Of a stretch of 64,000 nucleotides of DNA, positions 34,809 to 48,547 are shown piece after piece. Source of the DNA: Monilinia fructicola. Its lineage: Eukaryota > Ascomycota > Leotiomycetes > Helotiales > Sclerotiniaceae. The stretch lies in NCBI GenBank assembly GCA_008692225.1, contig VICG01000008.1:507001-571000 (forward strand), given 5' to 3'. Under the pieces are notes generated by a model. It had not been told where the DNA came from. It made no database searches and saw only the letters and a program-made list of their open reading frames with translations. How positions within the stretch are numbered: the first letter of the stretch is position 1; each line of letters opens with the position of its first letter. The translations under genes were made by a program, and so were the position numbers.

Positions 34809-37201
34809 ACAAATATAATGATGCATTACAAGTAACAAAAGCCCGCACACCCACACACCATGCCTCCGCACCATACCATCCCGACGACGGACGAAGGATT
34901 CGCGGCGTCGCGCGAGCGTTGTTCATTGGGTGGTCTTTGGGGGTAGATGGTTGCTTCGCGTGATTGATCGGTTTGAACACGAAGATGAATGAATGATTGA
35001 TGATCTCTATTAATATATCCATATCCGCATTAAAAAAATACTCTTTCATCGATACCTAAAACATACCCATCCCAATTTCCACCCCCCTCCCCCCAAACCT
35101 TGACTTCGCCCGCCGCCGTCCAACGATTTGGAACGCTCCTTTTTTCACCTCCCCCCCCTTCAATACAATATGGTCTCCTTTCCCCCTGGAATCCCCCAAG
35201 GCCATCCTTCGCACATGGGATTCTTGCGGGGGCAATGGCAGGATATCCGAGGAGTCGGGTTGAGAGACGTTGGGTTGGGGATTCGAGTCGAGGATTGATA
35301 TGAAGGGTGACACCCGATGGGTGATTGGTTATTCGGGACGCTTCCCAACCGAGCATATGGTGAGTGACGGAACATGATGTGGTAGAAGTGGGCAGCGGTG
35401 TCTGAAAGGGAGATGGGCTGGATCTGTGCAGGCTCGTGGTTAGCAGGGAGTGATACTATTGTTTCTGCTTGCCAACCGAATCCTTGAGTATATGGTTTTC
35501 TCTTCCCCGGCGTATATTTCCCGCTGTGGTGTACCGTTTGTTGTGTTCTCAGGTGGTGTGGAGGGATGTTTCAAACAAGTCGGGAGAATGAATTGCATCA
35601 AGGTTTACGTGATGATTTCCAGTTCGGTTTGTTTGTAGATGGGAATTCGACTTGCAACCCGCAAACTCATATCTTTCCAATTATTGTTCTCACCTATCGA
35701 CTGCTTTGAGGGAGAGGACTCTCAGTCTGCGGAGGTGGTTTGCGTCGAGATCATGGTCGTCTTCATGCCAAGGATAAATCATTATCGAGCGGTGAGTTGT
35801 TAAGTCCTCTCAAACTGTTCACAAATATTTGCGTCGGGACCATGATTCGTTTGAAAAATTATTGAATTATGATCTATCGATCCCTTTCAAAACTAGGTAT
35901 TTCCTCCCCCATAAATGCTCAGATTTTGACTGATTCCAAGGTCTGTCGTTTCTCAATCTATTAAGGAGGATTTATGTTCAGTCGTGGATTCATGTTCATT
36001 CCTGTGATCGGTAGATATCATATGATCAGTCGTCGAGACTCTCACCGTGACCATAGAGTCGTGAATTGTATTAACAAAGTGCCCTCTGTCCTGTTGTCTT
36101 GTCTTGAATTGAGGATATCCAGCTCCAAGCTTCTCGCCCGTTTCCCCATTCCTGAACTATTGTATCAAAGTTGTGAATTGATGAGGGGAAGGAGCAGCGT
36201 CTGGTGTACATAAATGGTAAAACTGTCGAAATTTCATATACCGACTCGTCAAAAAGCTGGGGACTTTCATGGTTTGAAACAATCGAATCTGTTGACTTAT
36301 TTCAATCAAATGTCTCTTCGGCTTGAAGATGACTTGCGTCAAAGCTGTGAACCTGTCGTTACTTTAGCTGTAGGTAGATAAACTATCTAATCGTAATCTG
36401 CTGGTTCAACTCGGATTTGGATATCCTGCCAGCTCATCCAGGGCGTTGATTTTGAGCCTTTGAGACCGTTTTCGTATCAGTCTTCGGCGGATCATGGAAA
36501 TTTCGTTTGACGATTTATCTTAAGGACAAGTATTCCCCCAAGCACTTGTGAGAGTGTGCTTCGAGACCGGATATTGGCTTTTGTCCCAACGTTGGGGTAA
36601 ATCATCCTGCAGATTCATCCCAATGTTGACTATGCTTCCAAGCTCGAAGCTTTTCACCTATAGTATTAAGGGGTGGATGGATGATGATACAGTAGCAATT
36701 GACGAGGTTGACTTCATACTCCACTGCCAACCAACCTTTTGAGGTGTTTGTCTTGTTTCATCTTCCCTCCAGCATGCGGTCAGTGCAGGGCAATGTAAGA
36801 TCATACAGCATTCATCCATTACCTTGAAAGAATTGATAGTCTTGACTTGAATCATATGAATGAATAGTATTCGTATCCAAAGGCTTGGTAGAGAAAGAGG
36901 AGGATAGATTCACGCGAAGGTCTTCATCTAAAGTCGAATATGATCAATCATCCATATTTAGTGAAGCTTGAAGAAAAAAGAAGTCTAATCGAGTCAAACT
37001 TGTGAGTTGTAAACTCGTCAACCCCTCCTCAGAGTCCTCACTCATGATTGTCCGTATACGAAATAAATGTACTCTGCACATTATTTGAAGTAGAGATTAC
37101 CCACCATCCATCCATGATTCATCCACTAGATATGGAATCGATGAAATGATAAGTGGGGGGTGTGGATGTATAGAATACTATAGCAGTGTACGGAGTAGAT
37201 G

Positions 37202-37382
37202 TGATAAATAAATAAATGAATGAATGAATAGATAAGTAAATAAATAAATAAATAAGTAAGTAAGTAAATAAATAAATAAATAAATAAGTAAGTAAATAAG
37301 TAAATAAATAAAAAATAAATAAATAAATAATATAAATAAATAAATAATAAATAATAAATAATATAATAAATAAATAAATAAG

Positions 37383-37417
<35 letters not shown>

Positions 37418-37419
37418 AA

Positions 37420-37506
<87 letters not shown>

Positions 37507-37535
37507 AGAATAAATAAATGAATAAATATTAATAT
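37202..37535. repeat. long (TAAA)n microsatellite
   Basis: About 330 bp of almost pure AAAT/TAAA units with scattered TAAG, TGAA and ATAAT variants; the longest uninterrupted part is roughly 37415-37506. Length is likely to be misassembled or polymorphic. Confidence 0.97.
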
Positions 37536-39241
37536 AGGATTAAATAATAATTTAAATAATCTTTTTTTAAAAACTCATCTTATAGTAAAATATCTATTGA
37601 CTCTATATTGTATCTACCTACTATAATTAGTATCTATTTACACCTGACTAATACTTGACTGCATATACTCCGTACATATTAAATTCTACACTAATAAATT
37701 AACAATAAATAATAATCTTTCCCTTTAATACCATATTCTATAATCTCTCTTATCCCCTTTGACTCTCGGGAGTCGGAAACACTTGATACTGTAATCCCCA
37801 TCAGATACTCATTTATCTCACGTACGATGAAAATTTGCATTTGAATTGCCCAGGTGGTGTTTACGGAGTAGTGAATCTAGTGATGCAGATGATGCAGGTG
37901 ATGCACATTTACTCTGTACTCTGTACACTGTACAGGGACGTACTCTTTTTGATAGATCCACTTCTAACAGAGAACACTTCATCAAAGTTTTTGAGGCTAC
38001 TGTATCTACTGTAGTCTGTAGTCTGTCATGTAGTAAGATAGGAAGATAGTACGATAGTACAGAGTAAGTTCATTCATTCATCCATTCATTGCATAACCTC
38101 GAGATATTAAAAGTGGCTAAAGTGGCCCAACAGTTGAAAAACTTGCCCCTCACTAATCAATTTGGATTTTGCCCCTCCCCTCCCACTCCCACCAGACTCC
38201 AGAGATGAGACCACTGACCAGACTCACCAGAGATTACAGTAGAGACTAGAGACTAGAGATTAAAGACTAGAGACTAGAGAATCGAGATCAAAAGATATGA
38301 AAAAAGTCTAAAAGTGAAAAAGTGAATGAGAGTTTGTGAGTTAAGCAAGCCATGGAGGATTGATTTTGATTTGATTCTACTAGTTATTATTATTGTACGT
38401 ACTTGGTCGGTATCGACTATTCATATAAGAGTCAAGAGTCAGGAATGAGGAGTCAGTAGTTAGTAAATGACCTCTTCCATGACTCAATCAATCATTCTAT
38501 CTGCCTTCAGGCTACCTACCGACCTAGGTACTGACTGACTTATTACTCGTTGTATAGAGATAGGAAAATCGAAAATTAGAAAACCTTTTGCTAAATAATA
38601 TTCTATCATTGCCGCTGGTTAAATCCATTTCTGAGATCTCAATGCATCCATTAAATGGATATTTAAAAAAAGAAAGAAAAAAAAAGATTTAATCCATATA
38701 ATTAATTGGTTGTCGTATAGATTAAAATAAAAAAGCCAAGTCATTCCTATCATCCCAAGGATGCCCAATTGCCACACATGCATCTGTTTGTAAGACCTTT
38801 TTTTATATTCTCCCGTGTACCGTTCGTTGTACGAAAGTAAAAAGAGAACCTTGACAGCCACAACCTTGGAACCCAGTAAGCAGCCCAACTCGAATAATAC
38901 CTATTTCATACTACCGCGCGGTAGGTATCGGCCTACGAGGTATCTACCACTTCTACTCCATACCTAGTACAGTACATAACAAGACTCGAACGGTTCACTT
39001 GGTGCCCTTTTGCTATGAATTTTTCCAATCTTCCATCGTCATATGTTCAGTTTTAGAAAGGAATCGAGTCAATCTAGTGAATAACTATATCCACTATAAT
39101 TCTTCACCGAACCAGTCAGACCAATTTAGACCAACAGAATCCATGGGGTGTTGAAAAGATTTGCTTGTGTCACATGACTTACCCCACTTCTTAGCGTTAA
39201 AATTCTATCGCTTAGCCTACCGCACAACTCAACTTTTTTTT

Positions 39242-39467
39242 TATAAACCCCGCCATCCTCTCAAACTCTCCATCTTCCTTCTTCGTCGCACATACCTGGA
39301 TTCAAGTAATCATACCTGTGCAGTAAGTTTTGATTCTTTTTCGATCCATCACCTCTACTCTCCCACATCAAATCATCGAAGAACGATCAACTAATATCTT
39401 CTTCTTTCAATAGATTCAATTTTTAGAAGAACCAACTTCCACAAATAACAAAAACACATCCGTCAAA
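39242..39467 (+). promoter_or_regulatory. EF-1alpha core promoter and 5' leader with probable UTR intron
   Basis: A T9 run leads into TATAAA at 39242-39247, followed by a pyrimidine-rich stretch typical of strongly expressed fungal genes. A probable 5'UTR intron runs 39323-39413: GTAAGT donor, CTAAT branch and a pyrimidine tract ending CAATAG. A 5'UTR intron is common in EF-1alpha genes. Confidence 0.55.
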
Positions 39468-41384
<1,917 letters not shown>

Positions 41385-42220
41385 ATGCAATAATGGAGGG
41401 AAACAAATAGTATCTTACCATCTTTGCTTTTTTTTCGGGTTCACGATGATTTTACGGGTAGCAATGCATGACACCATTTCCTTTTTTACCTCTCTGGGGT
41501 ACGATAAGATGACTGGGTTTGGGTTTGCGCAATGGTTAGCTCTTTTGTTCTGGTATCATACATAGAACATGGTCATCTAGAATGCACTTCAAAAGTAATT
41601 TTTTGTCTCTTTGTCTTGGGGATGATGATGAATATGCCGTGAAGACTAATATTCGCCGTTTGTTGTATGTAAACTTGTTGCATGTAACCGTTGTTGTAGA
41701 TGGTATGCTTCGGCAGGAGTTACACTTTCACAGGATACTTTGTCGCGTCCTTGAAGTTTCATTGAAGGTGATCAATAGCGTTCACAGCTTGATCTTCTCC
41801 GGTCACAACCTTTCACGAGTGAATATAAATACCTCAAGTCCCAATGCCTATTTCAACCGCCTACAAGTGTTGTGATACTAATATTAGTACTGGGAAGATT
41901 ATGATTTAATTTTGATTTTTTGATTTTCTCTTTTACTGTTCTCTATATGTATACTATGTACACATCAACACATCAACAGATAACATGAATACGTCATCCA
42001 ATTTAATTTTTCTATTCTATTTAATATGAAGGGGGAGCATTCGCGGGATCGTTCGTCGGTCGGTCCTATCGTGGATTGGCGGATCTCACCTATCATGAGT
42101 TTTTGAGTTTTTGAAGGAGAAAGAAGAGGGAAGAGGAAAGAGGAGAGGGAAGTGATACCACACTAGCAGTTATTCATACCCTGACATTTCGGCCACGACG
42201 GGACCTTCGTTTGGGATTCT

Positions 42221-42256
42221 CATGCCATGACATGCCATGCCATGCCATGCCATGCC
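42221..42256. repeat. (CATGC)n microsatellite
   Basis: Seven near-perfect copies of a five-base unit, CATGC, with one CATGA variant. Confidence 0.9.
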
Positions 42257-42481
42257 TGGAACTCAAGTGCGCGATCTCGTTCCTCCCGTTGGAGGGATCG
42301 CGAGCGATTGGCGTTTCGTGGTTGGGATGGAGCTTGTGTCGTTGCTATCTTGCTACCTTGCTGCGTTGCTGCGTTGCTGCGTTGGCTTCGTGCGGATGTT
42401 TGGTTGGCGACGGAGAGACTTGTTTGATGTACTGGTGTGTATCTATTGATCTATCTATCTATTGATTGATTGATAGAAGAT

Positions 42482-42542
42482 CATGCTATGCTATGTTATG
42501 CTATGCTATGCTATGCTATGCTATATGCTATGCTATGCTATA
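42482..42542. repeat. (ATGCT)n microsatellite
   Basis: About twelve copies of ATGCT, with one ATGTT variant and one ATATGCT slip; the same five-letter composition as the nearby CATGC tract. Confidence 0.9.
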
Positions 42543-44565
42543 CGACAAACACAGACCATCACATCACAATACCCAAAAATGAACGCGTTTGGTGGGGAGA
42601 GGTAGGCGCAGAGTAGGGCAGGAGATTGATAGCTTCTCAATCAACATCAAGATCGACATCAACACGTCTTTGGCGTGGCTCTCCATCCTGCGCAGGAGTG
42701 AAGGCACGGAATCAAGATCGTCCTGTGGATACATATCCCCGGCGCAGACGCCGCGGTGCTGGTCGACCGATTCTCGAAAGTGGCCGGAGGGGCATGGGAT
42801 AGGTGAATGGTGGGTATGCTGTATCCTGCGTTCTGCTAAGCCGTAGCCTCGTGAATAGATGGGGATGGGCACCCCGCTCGGTGGTGGAGGGGATCAAGTC
42901 GTAGAATGGATCGGGTGTCTGTCCTGTGGTGGAGGTGGAGGTGGAGGTGGCGCATGGTGAGACGGTGAATTGGATGGGAGGAAGAAGAGATCGTATCGGG
43001 AGGAAGAGGGATGAACTCAAGCAAGACAGGGCCCCACATCGAAAGCCAAATAGAGCAGGGACGCACCAAAGATTGTGCTTCGGTACGGTACGTCCGTGAG
43101 CCAGACCCGATCCGCGACGGGTGGGAGACGGGCGAAAGGCTTCCCGTCTGGTTGATGGGAAAACTCACGGGTAGCGCGCGGGGATTCGGAAAATTGCAAG
43201 GACGGGTGCGGTCGGGGGAGACCCGGTCCGCTCCTCGACTTCCTTTCCCAGCTTCACTCCGCTCGTTTCAGGCTATCGACGAAACCTGCCTGGTACTCTT
43301 GATGACGGGTCGCGCTCCTCGTGGGTTATAGATAGGCGCAATCTAACTTCCGCGGATAGTCATCGTAAAACCTTCCGTCCTCTCTCTATCTCCAAGAGGA
43401 GAGAGCCTTGCAGACGCAGATCTCTGGGTCCAAGACTCCAGGCCAGAGGGGCTGTCATAGCGCGTTGAGATATCCTTTCGCTGCGTCTTGATGTACTGCG
43501 TTGGAGACTTGGGTTGGGGAATGAAATATCTTGTATTCGGACGTTTGGAGTTTGGATACCATGTTTTTGACTTCTGAGGGGCTCCAGCTGCTTTTGGGTT
43601 TGGGCTTTGGGAGTGGTGGAGTTGTGGTTGTGGTTGTGATTGTGGTTTTTTGATGTGGAGATGGATGTGAAAGGAATAATTATGGAAATGTATATAGAAA
43701 TCGTTTGGGAGGTTATTGATTGAGATAATCACAATCACGGCAGTTTGCCCGGCTGAAAGAACTTTATGCGGCCCCCTCAGATTTGTAGCGTTCTCTCTTA
43801 GGAAATGAAAATGGCAGGCTCGAATGGAATAGCTGGAGATAAAAACTCTTTGGTGGTAAAAGAGAATTTTCTCCTATGATGTCTGCAAGAGATCGTGTAC
43901 CCGATTCAGAATCTAGAGGTCTCATGTCATACTTCAATATTTCACCCCAAAGATCGACGAGGATATGATTTCTCGAGCTTGAATGCTTCATGGTATTCTA
44001 CAATCCCTTGGATCCAGGTTGAAGAATCAAATGATCCCTCGAGCCTCTCCCTCACCATACTCTTCGACGTCCCAATTTACATCTACCCATCGAATATCGT
44101 CCCAGGCTTGGCAGTCCTGTCAAGCTCGCAAACGTTGCTTCTCATGTTGGGTATCTATCTATCCTATCTCTTAAATTGTCTTTTGATGTATGGTTCATTT
44201 CGCACCTTGCGTGTCCTCACCTAGATCGCTCCCGGCACTCAACACTTCTTACCGAAGTTTAACAGCCATTACGCTCGAGGGCTATGCACACCGGGAACAC
44301 AGCATGTAGCACTGCCTATCTACGAAAAGTTGATTGTCGCCCTCCAAGCATGTTACGGTAGCGACGCTGTGCGGGAGAGCGAAGGCGAAAACATGATAGG
44401 GCGTGTTGTGGTCCCTGAGCATCGCTGATCCACTTGGACCGACCGACCACATGAGGAACTCCACTGCCCCACGCCATCTACGAAAAACACGCATAAGGTC
44501 GCAAGTTAGAGCACGGAGGCCATCAAACACAACAAACTGTGGCCATTCGAGCACACTCGAAAACA

Positions 44566-44652
44566 CTCTCGGTCGTCTAGTTGGTTTATGACGTCAGACT
44601 GTAATTGCACATTGTGATCTGGATGTCGCGCGTTCGACTCGCGCCTGAGAGA
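44566..44652 (+). tRNA. tRNA-Tyr(GTA) with 12-nt intron
   Basis: Acceptor CTCTCGG/CTGAGAG pairs fully, with C1-G72 and A73, the eukaryotic tyrosine identity. Anticodon stem TCAGA/TCTGG; loop CTGTAA then a 12-nt intron and A, so anticodon GTA. T arm GCGCG-TTCGACT-CGCGC is perfect. A T-rich terminator follows at 44663-44680. The D arm is unusual (GTCT with GAC) compared with yeast tRNA-Tyr. Confidence 0.93.
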
Positions 44653-44817
44653 CTCATCTTTTGTAATTTTTTTTTTCTTTTCTCTCCTTCGCTTCTTGGA
44701 GTTCTTTTTTTTTTGGGCACGTGCAGGATGGTAGAGCCACGTTTGGTTGTTTTTGAGCTCTAGTGTGGGACTCTTTGAGAAGAGGCGGGGCCACCGGGCC
44801 CGGACGTCAAAACACAA

Positions 44818-44875
44818 GCCAGGCTCGCATAATTGGTTGAGCGTGGATCCTTTAAGTTCAACGAGTGAGAGATCC
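44818..44875 (+). pseudogene. tRNA-Lys-like relic
   Basis: The stretch GCATAATTGGTTGAGCGTGG followed by CCTTTAAG resembles GCACAATTGGTTAGCGCGTGG and CCTTTTAAG of the nearby tRNA-Lys(TTT). A GGATC/GATCC stem surrounds the loop and a short intron-like insert, but one T is missing in the anticodon and no T arm or acceptor partner follows. Probably a truncated copy of that tRNA. Confidence 0.4.
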
Positions 44876-45092
44876 TCACCGGGAAGTCCTACATACAGAG
44901 GATGATGGATGGTAACTCTCATGCTGCATGAGATAAATACCTAGTAGGTACCTAGTCATCGAAGTTTTGGAATCGCCGTAGCTGTAGCTAGGTACTCTCT
45001 TATTGTCAGCATCGGCGCGCCGTATCATCCTTTTAGCGTCTCCAGAACAGACGCAAAAATTACTCCAAAAAAGTTTATCTTGAAGGGAATTG

Positions 45093-45193
45093 AGCCCAAC
45101 GGGGGGGTCGAACCCCCAACCTTGTGATTTCAGAAGAACTCATAGATATTGAATCGTAAGAGTCACACGCTCTACCGATTGAGCTAGCCGGGC
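45093..45193 (-). tRNA. tRNA-Lys(CTT) with 28-nt intron
   Basis: On the minus strand: acceptor GCCCGGC/GTTGGGC with discriminator T, A box TAGCTCAATCGG, anticodon stem TGTGA/TCACA, loop CTCTTA then intron then A, giving anticodon CTT. T arm GGGGG-TTCGACC-CCCCC is perfect. Confidence 0.94.
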
Positions 45194-45546
45194 AGGCTTT
45201 CTTATTGTTTGATGAAACTTTTGATTGTTTCTGAGACTATGTAGCCACATTGAGAGAGATGAAGAATCCTCAAAAAGTTTGACAATTAGCGAAGGATTAG
45301 TTCTAGTTAGTGGAGTTTTGACCAACTGATTTGGGATCTTCCATGGAAAACTTTCAAGATAAACTGTACAATGTGGGAGAGATTTCATACTCTCAGATCA
45401 CTTCGCGATATTGAAGAAAAAAATAATAATAACTGACGTACTGGCATAGGGACCGTTGTACTCATACTGCAAAATCTTTGCGATGTACATAGATGACCTT
45501 GGGCTCTTCCAAAAAAAAAATTAAAAAGAGAAAAATGTAAATCAAA

Positions 45547-45641
45547 CGCCCGATGAGAGGCTCGAACTCTCAACCTTGGGCTTTCATATGCTAGATATTA
45601 GCTTAAAAGGCCCACGCGCTAACCAATTGTGCCAACCGGGC
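45547..45641 (-). tRNA. tRNA-Lys(TTT) with intron
   Basis: On the minus strand: acceptor GCCCGGT/ATCGGGC with G discriminator, anticodon stem TGGGC/GCCCA, loop CTTTTA then a 21-nt intron and A, giving anticodon TTT. T arm GAGAG-TTCGAGC-CTCTC. A T run follows on the transcribed strand near 45520-45510. Both lysine isoacceptors are thus within 450 bp. Confidence 0.94.
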
Positions 45642-46173
45642 TGGTGTTTGTTTTGTTTGTTGATGGTGTGGCCTTGCTTTGATAAATATATAACAATTTT
45701 GCGGGGCAAATGGATTTTTTGTCCTTTTTTCGATGTCCACATGCAACTCTTCAGCTTAGTCAGTCCCCACCACCACTTTATTCATGCGGATCAAGCTGAA
45801 CTGAACTCAAGGAAGTACAAACTCGAAATCCACTTGTATTGGAATAGGCAGTAGATGTTGTTAAATGCTTTATCAATTTTGGGTATTTGGCGAGGCGTAC
45901 GAGACTCCCTAGTAGTTTTCAAAGCTCCTTCCAAATTCATGTTCATACGAGAAACCTTGAAGATATCAATGTGAGCCAACCTGCCCGTAATCAACGAAAG
46001 CGCGAGTACTCGTCTTCCCGCAATTTTTATTCCGTCAAATAGACTCCGAACCTTTCAACCAAACATATTCATCATTCACATACCTTCAAAATCGCGTTCC
46101 ATCACTGCCACCTATACCAGATACCACACACGTACGTCAACAAGAAACAAATCGTGCGGAAGCTCAATCCGAA

Positions 46174-47261
46174 ATGAATCCTCCATCACGAGACGATTGG
46201 ACTGTCCATGGACCTCAGATTGCACGGGGAAACCTCGGGACTAGGAGTACTGTGAATTTGGATGATCCTCGAATGTCGGTTGGGTGGACAGAGAGTCCTA
46301 CTCCTGCTAGAGTACAGGACTTTAATACTCAGAGATGGACGTCTCCGGCGCAAGATCAGCCGTTTATGTGGGATACGGATTATGGCCCTCGGTATGTCGT
46401 TTCATGGCTTTGTAAGAGAGAACGTGAGGACGTGAGGATGTCTCTTCTTTCGGTCCAATAGGCTTTTTCACATCACATGTTGATTTCGGTTTTTGCTACA
46501 AAATATCATAATTGAATGTGACATTTCCAGCAGGAAAGTTTGTTTGGCACGTTCGAAATTCTTGGCGTCTACTACCAGCAGATTATTTTGATATGATCTA
46601 GAATGCTAACAATGGATAGCGCACTTGAACTCGATGCCAATACCCAAACATCTGCATATCCCCACCCAGATTTATCACTACCTCACCCAAGTCTAAATCT
46701 AGATTTCCGTATGTCGGTCTCTCTAAATCCTAGGATTTCAGTTGGCCCAACACCATTTGGCCATCGGAACTGGATATCGTTTACTGGCGGAACTTGGTCC
46801 GGTTCCTGGGGATCTGGAATCGTTTTAGTAACATCTCTCAATCTCTTTCTTTCGGCTTGCTTGCTAACACTTCGTAGCCGGGAGGACAAGATAGCCAAAT
46901 AATCATTCCCGATGGCTCAGCTCGTCTAGAAACAAATTATCTCCTTCAAACACATGATGAGCCCCCGGCACATATTGCAATAAAAACCCATGGATGGAGA
47001 ACGGGTCATCCTGAAGTATTAGCTCAGCTAGCGAACCCTGCGACTGCTGATCAAGTTGATCCAAATAGTTATAAATTTAGGTTGTTCATCGAGATGGAGA
47101 CAGGGGATGAGAGGTACAGTGGGAAGGTAAATTGCGGAATGTGGGTCGGTAGTGGGATGAGAAAGGGAGCCGAGGTTGTGTATGAGTGAGTAGAAGTCAT
47201 CTATATCTGGAGCTCGGGTGAATGCTGATTTTATGGATTTAGTGCATATCGAATATCATAA
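46174..47261 (+). CDS. DUF3237 (UPF0311) domain protein with N-terminal extension
   Basis: Exons 46174-46391, 46620-46827, 46878-47185 and 47243-47261 give 250 residues; introns 228, 50 and 57 nt, two with GCTAAC branch sites. The DUF3237 region runs from about ISVGPTPFGHRNWISFTGGT (near residue 117) through GGQDSQIIIPDGSARLETNY, AIKTHGWRTGHPEVL, FRLFIEMETGDERY and CGMWVGSGMRKGAEVVYDAY to the stop. The fold is a barrel of unknown biochemical role. About 110 residues before it are polar and Ser/Pro/Asp-rich, with a repeated (V/F)RMSVGW or RMSVSLNPR-like phrase, and have no recognised domain; a shorter start inside exon 2 would give a more usual domain length. It converges on QPRT, with about 350 bp between the stop codons. 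Confidence 0.8.
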
Positions 47262-47607
47262 GGTTGTGAGGGCTGAAATTTGGAGTTTGTGGAAGTAGGT
47301 ATGGGGCTTGTTGAAGGATTTAAAACGGAACATAATACGTTGAATATACCCAGCTGGGAGTTCATAAACTTCCATGCTTCATGCAAGGGATCCGCCTTTC
47401 ATGAAATACTTTTTCTTTTGAAACTAGGCAGATCCAGAGCAATTATTGGGTTTCATCCTAACCTTCCCGCAAGAGTCAGCTCTTCGTCTGTGTTCCTGCA
47501 ATGTGAAAACAATATTTGGTTGCATCTTAATACCGCTCGTGAGAAGCATGAACTTCCTATGTCCAATTTATAGTATTTATATATTATTCTATTCCTTAAG
47601 ATGTCCT

Positions 47608-48547
47608 TTAATGATCAACCTTGAGAGAGAAATCGACATGAGGTACACCTTGGTGTATCGAACTGGTGGAGATAATATCGATATCTATGAGTCTAAATTA
47701 GTAAGAGCCAACGAAACTGTATTTTTCCCGACTTACCATTATTAATATATGTTTCCACGTTCTCAGGAGTGAGCCCACCGCTACACTCCAGTAAAAACTC
47801 CCTTTTCCCAGCCCACCTTTGCCTTAGATTCTTCGCAGCAACCTTCAAACCATCCCCTGAGAAATTATCCAGCATGATGATATCGGCACCAGCCTCGATG
47901 GCTTCATCAGCTCCCTCCTCACTATCAACCTCCACCTCAACCTTTAAGGCAAATCCTCCCGTAGCTTTCGCAGCTCTAACTGCATCAGTGATGCTTCCTC
48001 TAGCCCAAATATGATTGTCCTTTAGCATAGTCATACTAGACAAATCATGTCTATGGCCATCCACGCCCCCAACAATCATTCCATACTTCTCCACCAATCT
48101 AAACCCCGGTGTAGTTTTCCTCGTCCCAGCAAGTATCCCTTTGTACCCCGCCTTCCTAACCAAAACCTCCATATCCCTTGACTTCGTCGCAATCCCCGAG
48201 CAACGACTCAATGTATTCAGCGCAACTCTCTCTCCCAATAACAGCTTTCGGACAGGCCCAGTCACAGTGGCCACAGCCACTTTTCCTGATGCGCCTGGGT
48301 CGACTAAAGCTCCCTCCTTCAGGTGCCACTCTACCGAACACCCAGCTTGTGCGAATACCTCATCGAAAAACGGCACACCCGCTAACACTCCTCTTGATTT
48401 GCCATACAAAGTTGCACTTCGCTCACTGTCGCCCACAACAAATCCGCCATAATCGAACGAGGGGGTGTCTTCCGCAAACCAGGCTGTGACTTGAGATTTC
48501 CAGTGGACGGGGAGGAGATCGGCGGGGTTTCCGTGTTCGAGAGCCAT
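47608..48547 (-). CDS. BNA6: nicotinate-nucleotide pyrophosphorylase (quinolinate phosphoribosyltransferase)
   Basis: Exon 48547-47737 and exon 47684-47608 around a 52-nt intron (GTAAGT donor, CATAG acceptor) give 295 residues, the normal size. Motifs in order: N-terminal [32 protein letters not shown]; the catalytic [21 protein letters not shown] with [56 protein letters not shown]; and, after the intron, [20 protein letters not shown]. The enzyme turns quinolinate and PRPP into nicotinate mononucleotide, the last step of the kynurenine route to NAD. Without the intron the C-terminus would lose the conserved DIISTS strand, which supports the splice. Confidence 0.96.

Larger units (their letters stand above)
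34807..39467. other. gene-poor interval left of EF-1alpha
   Basis: Contains the (TAAA)n tract, AGACTAGAGACTAGAGATTA-like short repeats at 38240-38285, and a 14-bp palindrome CTACCGCGCGGTAG at 38911-38924. Frames at 35030-35375 and 34330-34963 overlap on opposite strands and look like composition artefacts. No gene called. Confidence 0.45.
41385..44565. other. spacer between EF-1alpha and the tRNA cluster
   Basis: EF-1alpha 3' UTR, then short-unit repeats (listed separately). From 42590 to 43330 base composition is richer in G and C, and both strands show frames of about 100 codons (42836-43168 minus, 43011-43331 plus) without a recognisable domain or splice support. I leave them uncalled. 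Confidence 0.45.

Noticed and set aside
34330..35375. Frames of 60-166 codons on both strands
   Set aside because: Overlap in up to five frames in Pro/Ser-rich or TA-repeat DNA; composition artefact.
42836..43331. Opposed 106- and 110-codon frames in a GC-richer patch
   Set aside because: Neither has a domain or splice support, and the higher GC lowers the chance of stops.
43343..43738. 131-codon minus-strand frame rich in His, Gln and Pro
   Set aside because: Low complexity, driven by GTGGTT-like repeats; no support as a gene.
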